DNA from: an uncultured Erysipelotrichaceae bacterium
Lineage (GTDB): Bacteria > Bacillota_I > Bacilli_A > Erysipelotrichales > Erysipelotrichaceae
Direction of reading: 5' to 3'
Length of the DNA: 40,458 nt
Assembly (NCBI GenBank): GCA_903789495.1
Contig: CAIFEQ010000018.1
Coordinates: forward strand, 1 to 40,458
Shown here: piece after piece, positions 26,480 through 33,417 of the stretch
How positions within the stretch are numbered: position 1 is the stretch's first letter
How the letters are laid out: each line of letters begins with the position of its first letter
Made by a program: the position numbers and the translations under genes
Notes under the pieces: model-generated
The model's input: the letters and a program-made list of their open reading frames with translations, nothing else
Told to the model about the DNA's origin: nothing
Databases searched by the model: none

Positions 26480-28015
26480 ACGCGTACCCGTTATTCGTTC
26501 TATAACTTCCTGGTCTCTACGATCGCGGCCATTCTGATCCCGCTGCTCGGGGTCATCAAAGTCCGTCTTTTCATTGACTTCTACGGCTCGGCCCTGAACG
26601 GCCTGCAGGTCACCATCGCCCAGGTCATCACGTTCCTGAACATCTGCGAGCAGGCCTACTCCCTGGCGTTCCGGCAGCTGCTGTTCAAGCCGCTGGCGGA
26701 AAACGATCAGGAAGAAGTGAAGCGCATCTACTACGGAGCGGTGCGGATCTTCCGGCGTACCGGTGTGGTGGTCATTGCGGCCTCCGTCGTGGTTGCACTG
26801 CTGTTCCCGTACTTCCAGGATTCGCCGCTGAACTATGCGGAAACGGCCGGCACGTTCCTGCTGCTGGCCCTGCCTTACGGGATTTCCTATTTCCTGATGG
26901 GACCGAACTTTGTCATCATGGCGGATCAGAAGGAATACCGGATCAACATCTGGATTCAGATGATCGCCATCCTGCGCATGGTGTTCATGGTCGTGGCCAT
27001 CCGTCTGCAGAAACCCTTTGTCTGGATCCTGATCATCGAGGCCTGCAATATCCTCTTTGCCAACGGCGGGGCACGGGTTATCGCCCTGAAGGCCTATCCC
27101 TGGCTGAAGGAAAAGCCGGCCGACCGGAACAATCATGAATTCCAGAAGAAAGCGCCTTATGCGATGGCCCAGCGGCTTTCCGAACTGGCGACGACCCAGA
27201 CCGACAACATCGTCATCACGGCTTTCATGGGCTATGAGATGACATCGGTCTATTCGACCTACAGCTATCTGACCGATTCGATCTCCAAGATCACGCAGTC
27301 CATGGTCACGTCGCCCATGAACTCGTTCGGCAATCTGTTCAATGACAAACGGGCCGATGCCTACAGCATCTTCACGGAGTTCTTCAACTTTGCGGCCTTC
27401 CTGTCCACGGTGGTGGCCACGGTGATCTTCATCGTCATGCCCCAGTTCGTGCATATCTGGCTGAACAAGCCGATGTATGAGGTCAGTACGGTTATCTGTC
27501 TGGCCTTCTCGCTGAATATCTTCTACATGACCCTGCGGCAGCCGATCATCATCTGCCGGGATGCCAACGGGCTCTATGTCAATGCCCGGAAGAATGCCGT
27601 CCTGCTGGCCGTGGTCAAGATCGTGCTGTCCATCGTGCTGATCCAGCAGCTCGGTCTGCTGGGCGTCATCCTGGCCACCGCCATCGCCAACTGGACCGTG
27701 GATTTCCTCTACAATCCGCGCCTGGTCTACCGGGAGGTCTTCCATCTGCCGGTCCGGCGGTATTACTTCATGGTCGGAGTAAGACTGCTGCTGGCGCTGG
27801 TTCTGGGCGGCGGAGGCTACTTGGTCTGGCAGCACATGCTCTCATATGCTGCAGGGAGTCTGGCGCATTTTGTGCTGGCGGTCCTGCTCCTGGGTGTCTG
27901 CATGCTGGCAGTCACGGCTGTTCTCTACAGCCTGGCCTTCCGCTCCTTCCGGCATCTCTATGTCCGTCTGAAGAGCATCCTGCAGCGGCGCCGCGGGGCC
28001 CGGAAAGCGGAGTAA
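26480..28015 (+). CDS. Second flippase-like PST/MOP transporter, apparent ACG start
   Basis: A 511-residue polytopic protein. The first in-frame ATG, at 26717, would remove the first two to three helices. The coding frame clearly extends upstream (RTRYSFYNFLVSTIAAILIP, then IKVRLFIDFYGSALNGLQ), which matches the usual N-terminus of flippase-family proteins. AAGGAG at 26468-26473 is followed six bases later by ACG at 26480, where family members have ATG; one T-to-C change at 26481 would explain it. So either ACG is the real, weak start codon or there is a sequence error. The protein would flip a lipid-linked glycan. Why two flippases are needed is unclear; a separate glycan is the simplest idea. 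Confidence 0.8.
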   Translation, partial: TRTRYSFYNFLVSTIAAILIPLLGVIKVRLFIDFYGSALNGLQVTIAQVITFLNICEQAYSLAFRQLLFKPLAENDQEEVKRIYYGAVRIFRRTGVVVIAASVVVALLFPYFQDSPLNYAETAGTFLLLALPYGISYFLMGPNFVIMADQKEYRINIWIQMIAILRMVFMVVAIRLQKPFVWILIIEACNILFANGGARVIALKAYPWLKEKPADRNNHEFQKKAPYAMAQRLSELATTQTDNIVITAFMGYEMTSVYSTYSYLTDSISKITQSMVTSPMNSFGNLFNDKRADAYSIFTEFFNFAAFLSTVVATVIFIVMPQFVHIWLNKPMYEVSTVICLAFSLNIFYMTLRQPIIICRDANGLYVNARKNAVLLAVVKIVLSIVLIQQLGLLGVILATAIANWTVDFLYNPRLVYREVFHLPVRRYYFMVGVRLLLALVLGGGGYLVWQHMLSYAAGSLAHFVLAVLLLGVCMLAVTAVLYSLAFRSFRHLYVRLKSILQRRRGARKAE

Positions 28016-28018
28016 GCG

Positions 28019-28047
28019 TTGAAGGAAAATGGCGGAACGCCTATAAT
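28019..28047 (+). promoter_or_regulatory. Promoter of pduL
   Basis: TTGAAG at 28019-28024, a 17-base spacer, TATAAT at 28042-28047, then GGAGGA and the ATG at 28073. Confidence 0.8.
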
Positions 28048-28072
28048 AAGGTCGTTTAATGGAGGACTGAAG

Positions 28073-28648
28073 ATGGAGAAGTTTCTGGTTGAAGTTTCCG
28101 CACGTCACATTCATCTGAACCGCGAAGACATGGATCTGCTGTTCGGCAAGGATTCCGAACTGCATCCCAAGAAGTATCTGTCCCAGCCGGGCCAGTTTGC
28201 CAGCGAGGAAAAGGTCACGCTGAAGGGCCCGCGGGGCGAGATGTCCGTCCGGGTTCTGGGACCGCTGCGTTCCAAGACCCAGGTCGAACTGTCGCTGACC
28301 GATGCCCGGACGCTGGGCGTCACGGCACTGATCCGGGAGTCCGGTGATCTGGAAGGCACCCAGGGCGGTCTGACGCTGGTCGGTCCGGCCGGCGAGAAGG
28401 CGATTGACAGCGGCGTCATTGCGGCCAAGCGTCATGTCCATATGACCCCGGCCGATGCCCAGGCCTATGGCGTCTCCAACGGCGACATCGTCAATGTCCG
28501 GATTCAGACGGAAAACCGTTCCCTGGTCTTCGGGGATACGGTGATCCGGGTTTCCGATCACTTCAAGCTGGCCATGCACATCGATACCGATGAGGCCAAT
28601 GCGGCCGGCATCAGCGGCACTGCGGAAGGCGAAATCATCAAGCTGTAA
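28073..28648 (+). CDS. pduL: Phosphate propanoyltransferase (PduL-type phosphotransacylase)
   Basis: A 191-residue PduL. The two metal-binding histidine clusters are SARHIHL near residue 8 and KRHVHM near 119, and the duplicated barrel layout is visible (VKLKGPRGEM-like and VNVRIQTENRSLVFGD-like strands). It swaps CoA and phosphate on acetyl or propionyl groups, feeding acetate kinase. No shell-protein genes or N-terminal encapsulation peptide are seen, so it is probably the cell's general phosphotransacetylase rather than a microcompartment enzyme. The start at 28073 follows GGAGGA; the longer reading from 28019 overlaps the promoter. A single-gene unit with its own terminator. Confidence 0.95.
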   Translation: MEKFLVEVSARHIHLNREDMDLLFGKDSELHPKKYLSQPGQFASEEKVTLKGPRGEMSVRVLGPLRSKTQVELSLTDARTLGVTALIRESGDLEGTQGGLTLVGPAGEKAIDSGVIAAKRHVHMTPADAQAYGVSNGDIVNVRIQTENRSLVFGDTVIRVSDHFKLAMHIDTDEANAAGISGTAEGEIIKL

Positions 28649-28676
28649 GGCTGAAGAAACAGCCAGAAAGAATCAG

Positions 28677-28700
28677 GCTGCCGGGCACGGCAGCTTTTCT
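28677..28700 (+). terminator. Rho-independent terminator of pduL
   Basis: A perfect 7-base GC-rich stem (28677-28683 with 28688-28694), a GGCA loop and TTTT. Confidence 0.8.
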
Positions 28701-28727
28701 GTCGGCCGGTTTCCGGCATGGCTCAGA

Positions 28728-28736
28728 TGGTATAAT
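28728..28736 (+). promoter_or_regulatory. Extended -10 promoter, leaderless
   Basis: TGG plus a perfect TATAAT ending seven bases before the ATG at 28744. The predicted transcript starts at or one base before the start codon. Confidence 0.6.
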
Positions 28737-28743
28737 GGGATAG

Positions 28744-29352
28744 ATGAAAAAGAGAACAGCGGCCTGGCTGCTCCTGCCTCTGATGCTTGGCGGGTGTCAG
28801 GACAACAGCGATGTGCAGATGGTGCAGACCTATGATGAGGTGGCTCCCTATATCAATCTGAGTACCTATGTTTTCAATACGCCGGTCGGTTCGCCGATCG
28901 ATTTTTCCAACGTGACGGCCTATGATGATGTGGACGGCCTGGTGACGACCTATTTCCGCGGTAATGTGGATTACAGTACCGCCGGCACCTATACGGGCGA
29001 GATCTATGCCGTGGATACCAGCGGCAATGAGTCTTCCGTGAGCATCACGATCTATGTCTATGAACTGCCGGCGGAAGCGGCCACGCCGACCCCGACTGCT
29101 GAGGCCACGGCCAGCGCCGAGACCATCAGCGGCTGTCCCTACCGCTACGCGGTTGATCCGGAGCTGGACTGCGATGTGGTGCCCTCCGAGAATCTGAGCG
29201 CCTATGTGACGGTCTACGTCGGCCGGGAAGGGCTGCAGGAAGCGCAGAATGATGCCGGCGATGCGGAAAATGCCGTCATTGAAATCATCCGCACCAACAG
29301 CGGCCGCTTCTGGGGCTATGGACTGCGTTACGAAGAAGATTCTGCCGGCTGA
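28744..29352 (+). CDS. Small lipoprotein with an Ig-like (DUF5011-type) domain
   Basis: A 202-residue lipoprotein. The signal peptide ends in the lipobox LGGC with Cys at residue 19. Residues about 35-100 form a single Ig-like repeat (DEVAPYINL...GSPIDFSNVTAYDDVDGLVTTYFRGNVDYSTAGTYTGEIYAVDTSGNESSVSITIYVYE), the DUF5011/HYR pattern of surface proteins. An Ala/Thr/Pro/Glu linker leads to a C-terminal part with two cysteines (GCPYRYAVDPELDCDVV) that may form a disulfide. It would sit on the outer face of the membrane. Partners are unknown. Its stop lies in the loop of the following terminator. Confidence 0.88.
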   Translation: MKKRTAAWLLLPLMLGGCQDNSDVQMVQTYDEVAPYINLSTYVFNTPVGSPIDFSNVTAYDDVDGLVTTYFRGNVDYSTAGTYTGEIYAVDTSGNESSVSITIYVYELPAEAATPTPTAEATASAETISGCPYRYAVDPELDCDVVPSENLSAYVTVYVGREGLQEAQNDAGDAENAVIEIIRTNSGRFWGYGLRYEEDSAG

Positions 29353-29373
29353 GCAGAATCTTCTGTTTTTTTT
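29334..29373. terminator. Bidirectional terminator
   Basis: A perfect 12-base stem (29334-29345 with 29353-29364), a 7-base loop and eight T residues. It overlaps the end of the lipoprotein gene and lies at the 3' end of the convergent gene at 29372. Confidence 0.9.
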
Positions 29374-30454
29374 AACTTTCGGTACCGCTCAGAATGACCA
29401 GGTTGGTCAGCTTCCAGGCGCCCCGGCTGTTCTGGACAAAGTAGAGCTGGTAGACACTGCTGTAGGTCCTGGTGGTCGAGGTTGCGGTGACCACATAGTC
29501 AAACGAGATCGAACCGATGAAGGCCGTATCTCCCAGGGGCATCACATCATAGATGCGGACATTCTCATAGGAAGTCGAAGTGTGGGTGCTGAACCACTGG
29601 TTGTCGAAACCGGAGATGTTGTTGTAGAACTCCGTATCGGGATAGAGATGCTGGTTCAGGGCATAGAAGGTGCCGTCTTCGGTGATATAGGCACAGTACG
29701 CGAAAGCCGTATCCTCGATCTCGGCCGAGAACTCCTGATACTGTTCGTCGGTCGGGGCAGGGCCGATGTAGATCGTCTGGCTGAGTTCATCGAGTACCGC
29801 CATGTCATCGGCTGAAGCACAGGTGACTTCCGGGGCCTCGATCAGGCCGCTGATTTCATAGCGGCTCACATCGGTCAGATCGTCGTTCAGACCGAGATCG
29901 ATGAAGCCTCTGGGGGCCTCCCGCACATCACTGCTGAAGTTGTCCGGAATATCGATGCCGCGGACGGAGAAGTCTTCGCCATTCATCGTTTCAAAGGCAT
30001 ACATCGTTTCCGGCGCCAGCCGGGTCCGCCATTCCGAATCACTGGCGTCCTGGGTGGTTTCCAGCACACAGAGGTAGCTGGAACCGTCCTTGATCAGGTA
30101 GAAGCGGCTCTTGCCGGAGGTGTAGTAGAGGGAGTCGGTCAGACTGTCCACATCCCTGCCGGAGAACAGTTCTTCCAGTTTCTGGGTCATCGCTTCTTCG
30201 CTGTTGAGTTCCAGAAAGTAGGTATCCGCTTCCTCATACAGCCTGGCGTATTCGCCGCTGACGGCCTGCCTGAGGTAGGTGCGGATGGCACCCTGCGGCG
30301 AGCGGGCCTCATAGCGGGCCAGCCAGAACCACAGATAGCCCAGGCCGGCACAGCAGACAATGGCCGCGGTCAGGAAAAGACGGAAAAGGAAGTGGTAGAA
30401 CTGCTTTCCCGCTTTCATGCGTTCTTCATAGCTTTTCGAGTGATTGCTGCTCAT
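29372..30454 (-). CDS. Membrane-anchored extracytoplasmic protein of unknown function
   Basis: A 360-residue protein I do not recognise. A cytoplasmic tail with basic residues is followed by one membrane span at about 24-47 and a large acidic outer region. Two parts look alike in layout, each a helix followed by a curved beta-sheet (AIRTYLRQAVSGEYARLYEEAD...YLCVLETT and a C-terminal YSSVYQLYFVQNSRGAWKLTNLVIL), as in NTF2-like domains. The start overlaps the stop of the NAGPA gene by four bases, so it is co-translated with that enzyme and may help anchor or guide it (inference). Its style recalls the anchored protein at 14890-15654. Confidence 0.75.
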   Translation of the reverse strand: MSSNHSKSYEERMKAGKQFYHFLFRLFLTAAIVCCAGLGYLWFWLARYEARSPQGAIRTYLRQAVSGEYARLYEEADTYFLELNSEEAMTQKLEELFSGRDVDSLTDSLYYTSGKSRFYLIKDGSSYLCVLETTQDASDSEWRTRLAPETMYAFETMNGEDFSVRGIDIPDNFSSDVREAPRGFIDLGLNDDLTDVSRYEISGLIEAPEVTCASADDMAVLDELSQTIYIGPAPTDEQYQEFSAEIEDTAFAYCAYITEDGTFYALNQHLYPDTEFYNNISGFDNQWFSTHTSTSYENVRIYDVMPLGDTAFIGSISFDYVVTATSTTRTYSSVYQLYFVQNSRGAWKLTNLVILSGTES

Positions 30455-31461
30455 TGCACCAGCCAGGCTGTCGGAACATTCCTGTCTCCGTTCAGGGATA
30501 CTACGTTATTCACGATCTCGCCGTTGTAGACCATTACCGAACTGCTGCCGCCGTCCAGGTTGGCGGCGTTGATGGCCCCGTATTCCAGCATGATCTGAAT
30601 GCAGTCGTCATAGGTTGCGCCAAGACTCGTGGTCTGCCGGCCGTCGATGACCAGCAGGAGGACGGTCCCGTCGCTGGTCTGGCCGATCACCGTACGGGGG
30701 TTCAGACCGCCGCCGGTGCCGGTGACGGTTGCGGCCACGCCGTTGGCGATCAGCACCGGACCGAAGGTCACGGCGTTGACCAGACCCCAGTCCAGGGCCT
30801 GCTGTCCCGTCATATTGCCGACGATCAGATGATTGGTGCTGTTGAAGCCGATGATGCAGCCCCAGTCATCCACGCTGCCGGCAACCATTTCACCGTCCTT
30901 GATGACCACGCCCATGGGGATCGAACCGTCCCCCTGGCCGTTGGGATCATCAAAGCCGCCGGCGTTGATCCCGGCCACCGCACCGGCATTCTCGACATAT
31001 TCCAGGACCGAGAAACCGGAGCTGTTGTAGTCCGGCATCAGGGTATTGACGCCCAGGGAGATCCGGGAAGGATCCCGGACGATCATCAGCTTGCCCTGGA
31101 AGGTCGAACCGGAGACATCGACGATGGTCAGGTCATCCTTCTCATCATCAGGAATCACGAATTCCTCATCGGTGTTGTAGGTGACCGCATCTTCGATCTC
31201 CAGATTGTTCTTGTATTCGATCTGCTGGATCTCTTCCTCCGTGTAGAACAGGCGTACCAGATAGCGTCCCCGCCGGCTTTCCAGCAGGGTCGTGGCGGCA
31301 TAGTCGCTGAAGGTGCTGGACGGCCCCTTGAGGATGATGAGCAGGGCGAAGTAGCCGAAAATCATGACCGTCACCAGGACGGTCAGGATGATCAGGAGGG
31401 TCTTGCGGCTGGCCCGGCGGATCGTGGACCGCAGCCGTCTTTTTTTCTTTTTTCCTGCCAT
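30451..31461 (-). CDS. Phosphodiester glycosidase (NAGPA domain), membrane-anchored
   Basis: A 336-residue protein with a very basic N-terminus, one anchor at about 20-43 and a linker. The NAGPA domain runs from about residue 110 to the end. The signatures are AGINAGGFDDPNG, GVVIKDGEMVAG, the FGPVLIANG turn, NPRTVIGQTSDGTVLLLVIDGR and NLDGGSSSVMVYNGEIVN. The family cleaves sugar-phosphate diester bonds, such as GlcNAc-1-phosphodiesters, and in Gram-positives is often tied to exopolysaccharide or teichoic-acid-like polymers. It could trim phosphodiester-linked sugars on the wall glycan made upstream. It is first of a two-gene minus-strand unit with a short leader. Confidence 0.92.
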   Translation of the reverse strand: MAGKKKKRRLRSTIRRASRKTLLIILTVLVTVMIFGYFALLIILKGPSSTFSDYAATTLLESRRGRYLVRLFYTEEEIQQIEYKNNLEIEDAVTYNTDEEFVIPDDEKDDLTIVDVSGSTFQGKLMIVRDPSRISLGVNTLMPDYNSSGFSVLEYVENAGAVAGINAGGFDDPNGQGDGSIPMGVVIKDGEMVAGSVDDWGCIIGFNSTNHLIVGNMTGQQALDWGLVNAVTFGPVLIANGVAATVTGTGGGLNPRTVIGQTSDGTVLLLVIDGRQTTSLGATYDDCIQIMLEYGAINAANLDGGSSSVMVYNGEIVNNVVSLNGDRNVPTAWLVQ

Positions 31462-31477
31462 GCCGGAATATGACGCT

Positions 31478-31486
31478 ATTATACCA
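31478..31486 (-). promoter_or_regulatory. Extended -10 promoter of the NAGPA unit
   Basis: TGG plus TATAAT on the minus strand, ending 17 bases before the ATG at 31461. Predicted leader about 10 nt, without a Shine-Dalgarno. Confidence 0.55.
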
Positions 31487-31566
31487 TAGCTGTCTGAAGC
31501 CAGAGAGGCCGGTGCCGGGCAGGATGCTATGCTATGATAATCATGATTGCAGAGAGGTAAATTCCT

Positions 31567-32289
31567 ATGAAACTGATACGTGTCAGAGACTACGGTGAGC
31601 TCAGCAGCGAGGCTTTCCGGGTCATGCAGCAGGCATTAAGCAGCGAAAGGCCGGTCCTGGGACTGGCCACCGGTTCCAGTCCCATCGGCCTTTATAAGAA
31701 GATGATCGCGGATCATAACTCGGCCGGCACGTCCTACGACCAGGTGCTGACCTGGAATCTGGATGAGTATGTCGGACTGCCGAAGCAGGCGGATCAGAGC
31801 TACTGGACATTCATGCACGAGAATCTGTTCCTGGGCATCGAGATCCCGGAGAAGAATGTCCACCTGCCCAGCGGCGAGGCCGCAGATCTGGCTGCGGAAT
31901 GCGCCCGCTATGAGGCATCCCTGCAGCAGGTGCAGATCGATCTGCAGGTGCTGGGCATCGGCGTCAACGGCCACATCGGCTTCAATGAGCCGGGGACGTC
32001 CTTCGACAGTCAGACCCATATCGTGCAGCTGACGGAGCAGACCCGCCAGGACAACAAGCGTTTCTTTGGCGGCGAACTGGACCGGGTGCCGACCCAGGCC
32101 ATCACGATGGGCATTGCGGATATTATGCGGGCCAGAAAGATCCTGCTGCTGGTTTCGGGAGAAAACAAGGCCGCGGCTCTGCAGCAGGTCATGCAGGGAG
32201 AGGTCAGCGAGCAGTGTCCGGCCACGATCCTGCAGCGACATGAGAATGTGATCATCATCGCCGACGAGGCAGCCTGCAGCAGGCTCTGA
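31567..32289 (+). CDS. nagB: Glucosamine-6-phosphate deaminase
   Basis: A 240-residue NagB of the short Gram-positive type. It has LGLATGSSPIGLYKKM (phosphate loop), NLDEYVGL with the catalytic Asp near residue 63, GIGVNGHIGFNEPG with the catalytic Asp/His region near 127-140, and QAITMGIADIMRARKILLLVSGENKA. It converts glucosamine-6-phosphate to fructose-6-phosphate and ammonia, linking amino-sugar use to glycolysis. An AGAGAGG box precedes the ATG. The promoter is unclear: a TATGATAAT stretch lies at 31533-31541, next to a 10-base palindrome AATCATGATT at 31539-31548. nagA is not in the window. Confidence 0.96.
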   Translation: MKLIRVRDYGELSSEAFRVMQQALSSERPVLGLATGSSPIGLYKKMIADHNSAGTSYDQVLTWNLDEYVGLPKQADQSYWTFMHENLFLGIEIPEKNVHLPSGEAADLAAECARYEASLQQVQIDLQVLGIGVNGHIGFNEPGTSFDSQTHIVQLTEQTRQDNKRFFGGELDRVPTQAITMGIADIMRARKILLLVSGENKAAALQQVMQGEVSEQCPATILQRHENVIIIADEAACSRL

Positions 32290-32298
32290 GCAAACTGC

Positions 32299-32326
32299 TT
32301 GCCGCTCTGTTCGTTTATGGGATAAT
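32299..32326 (+). promoter_or_regulatory. Promoter of trxA
   Basis: TTGCCG at 32299-32304, a 16-base spacer, GATAAT at 32321-32326. AAGGAG precedes the ATG at 32362. Confidence 0.65.
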
Positions 32327-32361
32327 GAGCATGGACTGAAAAGTCAGAAGGAGAACAGAAC

Positions 32362-32673
32362 ATGCAGATTATCAAGAACAAAGCAGAATACGAACAGGTC
32401 CTTAAGGATAACAAATCGGTCTTCGTGGATTTCTATGCCGACTGGTGCGGTCCCTGCAAGATGGTGGCCCCGGTGGTCGAGAGCCTGGCCGGCAAACACC
32501 CCGGTGTGACCTTCGTCAAGGTCAACGTGGATAACTGTCCGGATATCGCCGAGATGTACGGGATCATGTCCATTCCGACGATGATCGCCTTCAAAAACGG
32601 TGAAATCGCCGCCCAGACGCTGGGCTTCCAGCCGGAAGAGTCCCTGGAGAAGATCGTCAAAGCAGCCGAATAA
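32362..32673 (+). CDS. trxA: Thioredoxin
   Basis: A 103-residue thioredoxin of standard length with the redox motif WCGPC at about residues 28-32, the preceding FVDFYADW strand, the cis-proline loop SIPTMIAF near 72-79 and a closing helix. It reduces cytoplasmic disulfides using thioredoxin reductase, which is not in this window. The start is fixed by AAGGAG. A single-gene unit with a strong terminator. Confidence 0.97.
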   Translation: MQIIKNKAEYEQVLKDNKSVFVDFYADWCGPCKMVAPVVESLAGKHPGVTFVKVNVDNCPDIAEMYGIMSIPTMIAFKNGEIAAQTLGFQPEESLEKIVKAAE

Positions 32674-32696
32674 GCCGCAGTTTCAGCAGCAGAACC

Positions 32697-32720
32697 GGCC
32701 GGGAATTTCCCGGCCTTTTT
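32697..32720 (+). terminator. Rho-independent terminator of trxA
   Basis: A perfect 7-base GC stem (32697-32703 with 32709-32715), an AATTT loop and TTTTT. Confidence 0.9.
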
Positions 32721-32761
32721 CTTGCCCGGAAAGGGCATTTTATGACGCTAAACAAAAAGTT

Positions 32762-32781
32762 TGAAAAACAATTGCTTTTCA
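32762..32781. promoter_or_regulatory. Inverted repeat overlapping the -35, possible operator
   Basis: TGAAAA, eight bases, TTTTCA. The right half covers part of the -35 box of the regulator-pot operon, a natural place for autoregulation by the XRE-cupin protein. No family consensus is claimed. Confidence 0.4.
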
Positions 32782-32799
32782 GGCAGATTTCCCTATAAT
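32772..32799 (+). promoter_or_regulatory. Promoter of the regulator-potABCD operon
   Basis: TTGCTT at 32772-32777, a 16-base spacer, TATAAT at 32794-32799. A leader of about 54 nt follows, containing the second copy of GTATCTGT (32800-32807 and 32833-32840) and a GGGGGGAGAGG ribosome binding site. Confidence 0.8.
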
Positions 32800-32859
32800 G
32801 TATCTGTTTCATAACATGACATTGCCAGTTTAGTATCTGTAAACAAGGGGGGAGAGGCC

Positions 32860-33399
32860 ATGGATATCGGCAGACGCATCCGACAGCTGCGCATCAAGAA
32901 CGGGCTGACGCTGGAAGAACTGGCCAGCCGCACCGAACTGACGAAGGGATTCCTGTCTCAGCTGGAGCGCAATCTGGCATCGCCGTCCATCCAGACGCTG
33001 GAGGACATCACGGAAGCGCTGGGGACAACCATGTCCCGCTTCTTCGCCGATGAGGAAGAGGACAAGGTGGTCTTCACCGCCGAAGATGAGTTCACCGATG
33101 AACGGACGGAACAGACCATTCACTGGGTCGTACCCAATGCCCAGAAGAATGCCATGGAGCCGATCGTGCTGGAACTCAGAGGCGGGGCGGACTCCAAGGT
33201 CATCGAACCGCACGAAGGGGAAGAGTTCGGCTATGTGCTCAGCGGCCGCATCAGTCTGATGCTGGGAAGCAACCGCAAGGGACTGCCCGTGAAACGGGGC
33301 GAGGTCTTCTATCTCAATGGCGATCAGGCACATTATCTGCATAACCCGGGGGAACGGCCGGCGGTCGTTCTCTGGATCAGCACACCGCCCATATTCTGA
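32860..33399 (+). CDS. XRE-cupin transcriptional regulator (PuuR-like)
   Basis: A 179-residue protein. The N-terminal helix-turn-helix (about 6-60) has IRQLRIKNGLTLEELASRTELTKGFLSQLERNLASPSIQTLEDITEALG, and the C-terminal cupin (about 105-175) has EPHEGEEFGYVLSGRISLML and GDQAHYLHNPGE. This pairing is typical of polyamine- and amino-acid-related regulators such as PuuR. It is the first gene of an operon with potABCD, 18 bases ahead of potA, so it most likely senses a polyamine or related ligand through the cupin and controls its own operon (inference). Confidence 0.92.
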   Translation: MDIGRRIRQLRIKNGLTLEELASRTELTKGFLSQLERNLASPSIQTLEDITEALGTTMSRFFADEEEDKVVFTAEDEFTDERTEQTIHWVVPNAQKNAMEPIVLELRGGADSKVIEPHEGEEFGYVLSGRISLMLGSNRKGLPVKRGEVFYLNGDQAHYLHNPGERPAVVLWISTPPIF

Positions 33400-33417
33400 G
33401 CGGTTCAGGAGGGGAAG

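Noticed and set aside
28073-28648. A bacterial microcompartment operon around pduL
   Set aside because: No shell proteins or encapsulation peptide; pduL has its own promoter and terminator.
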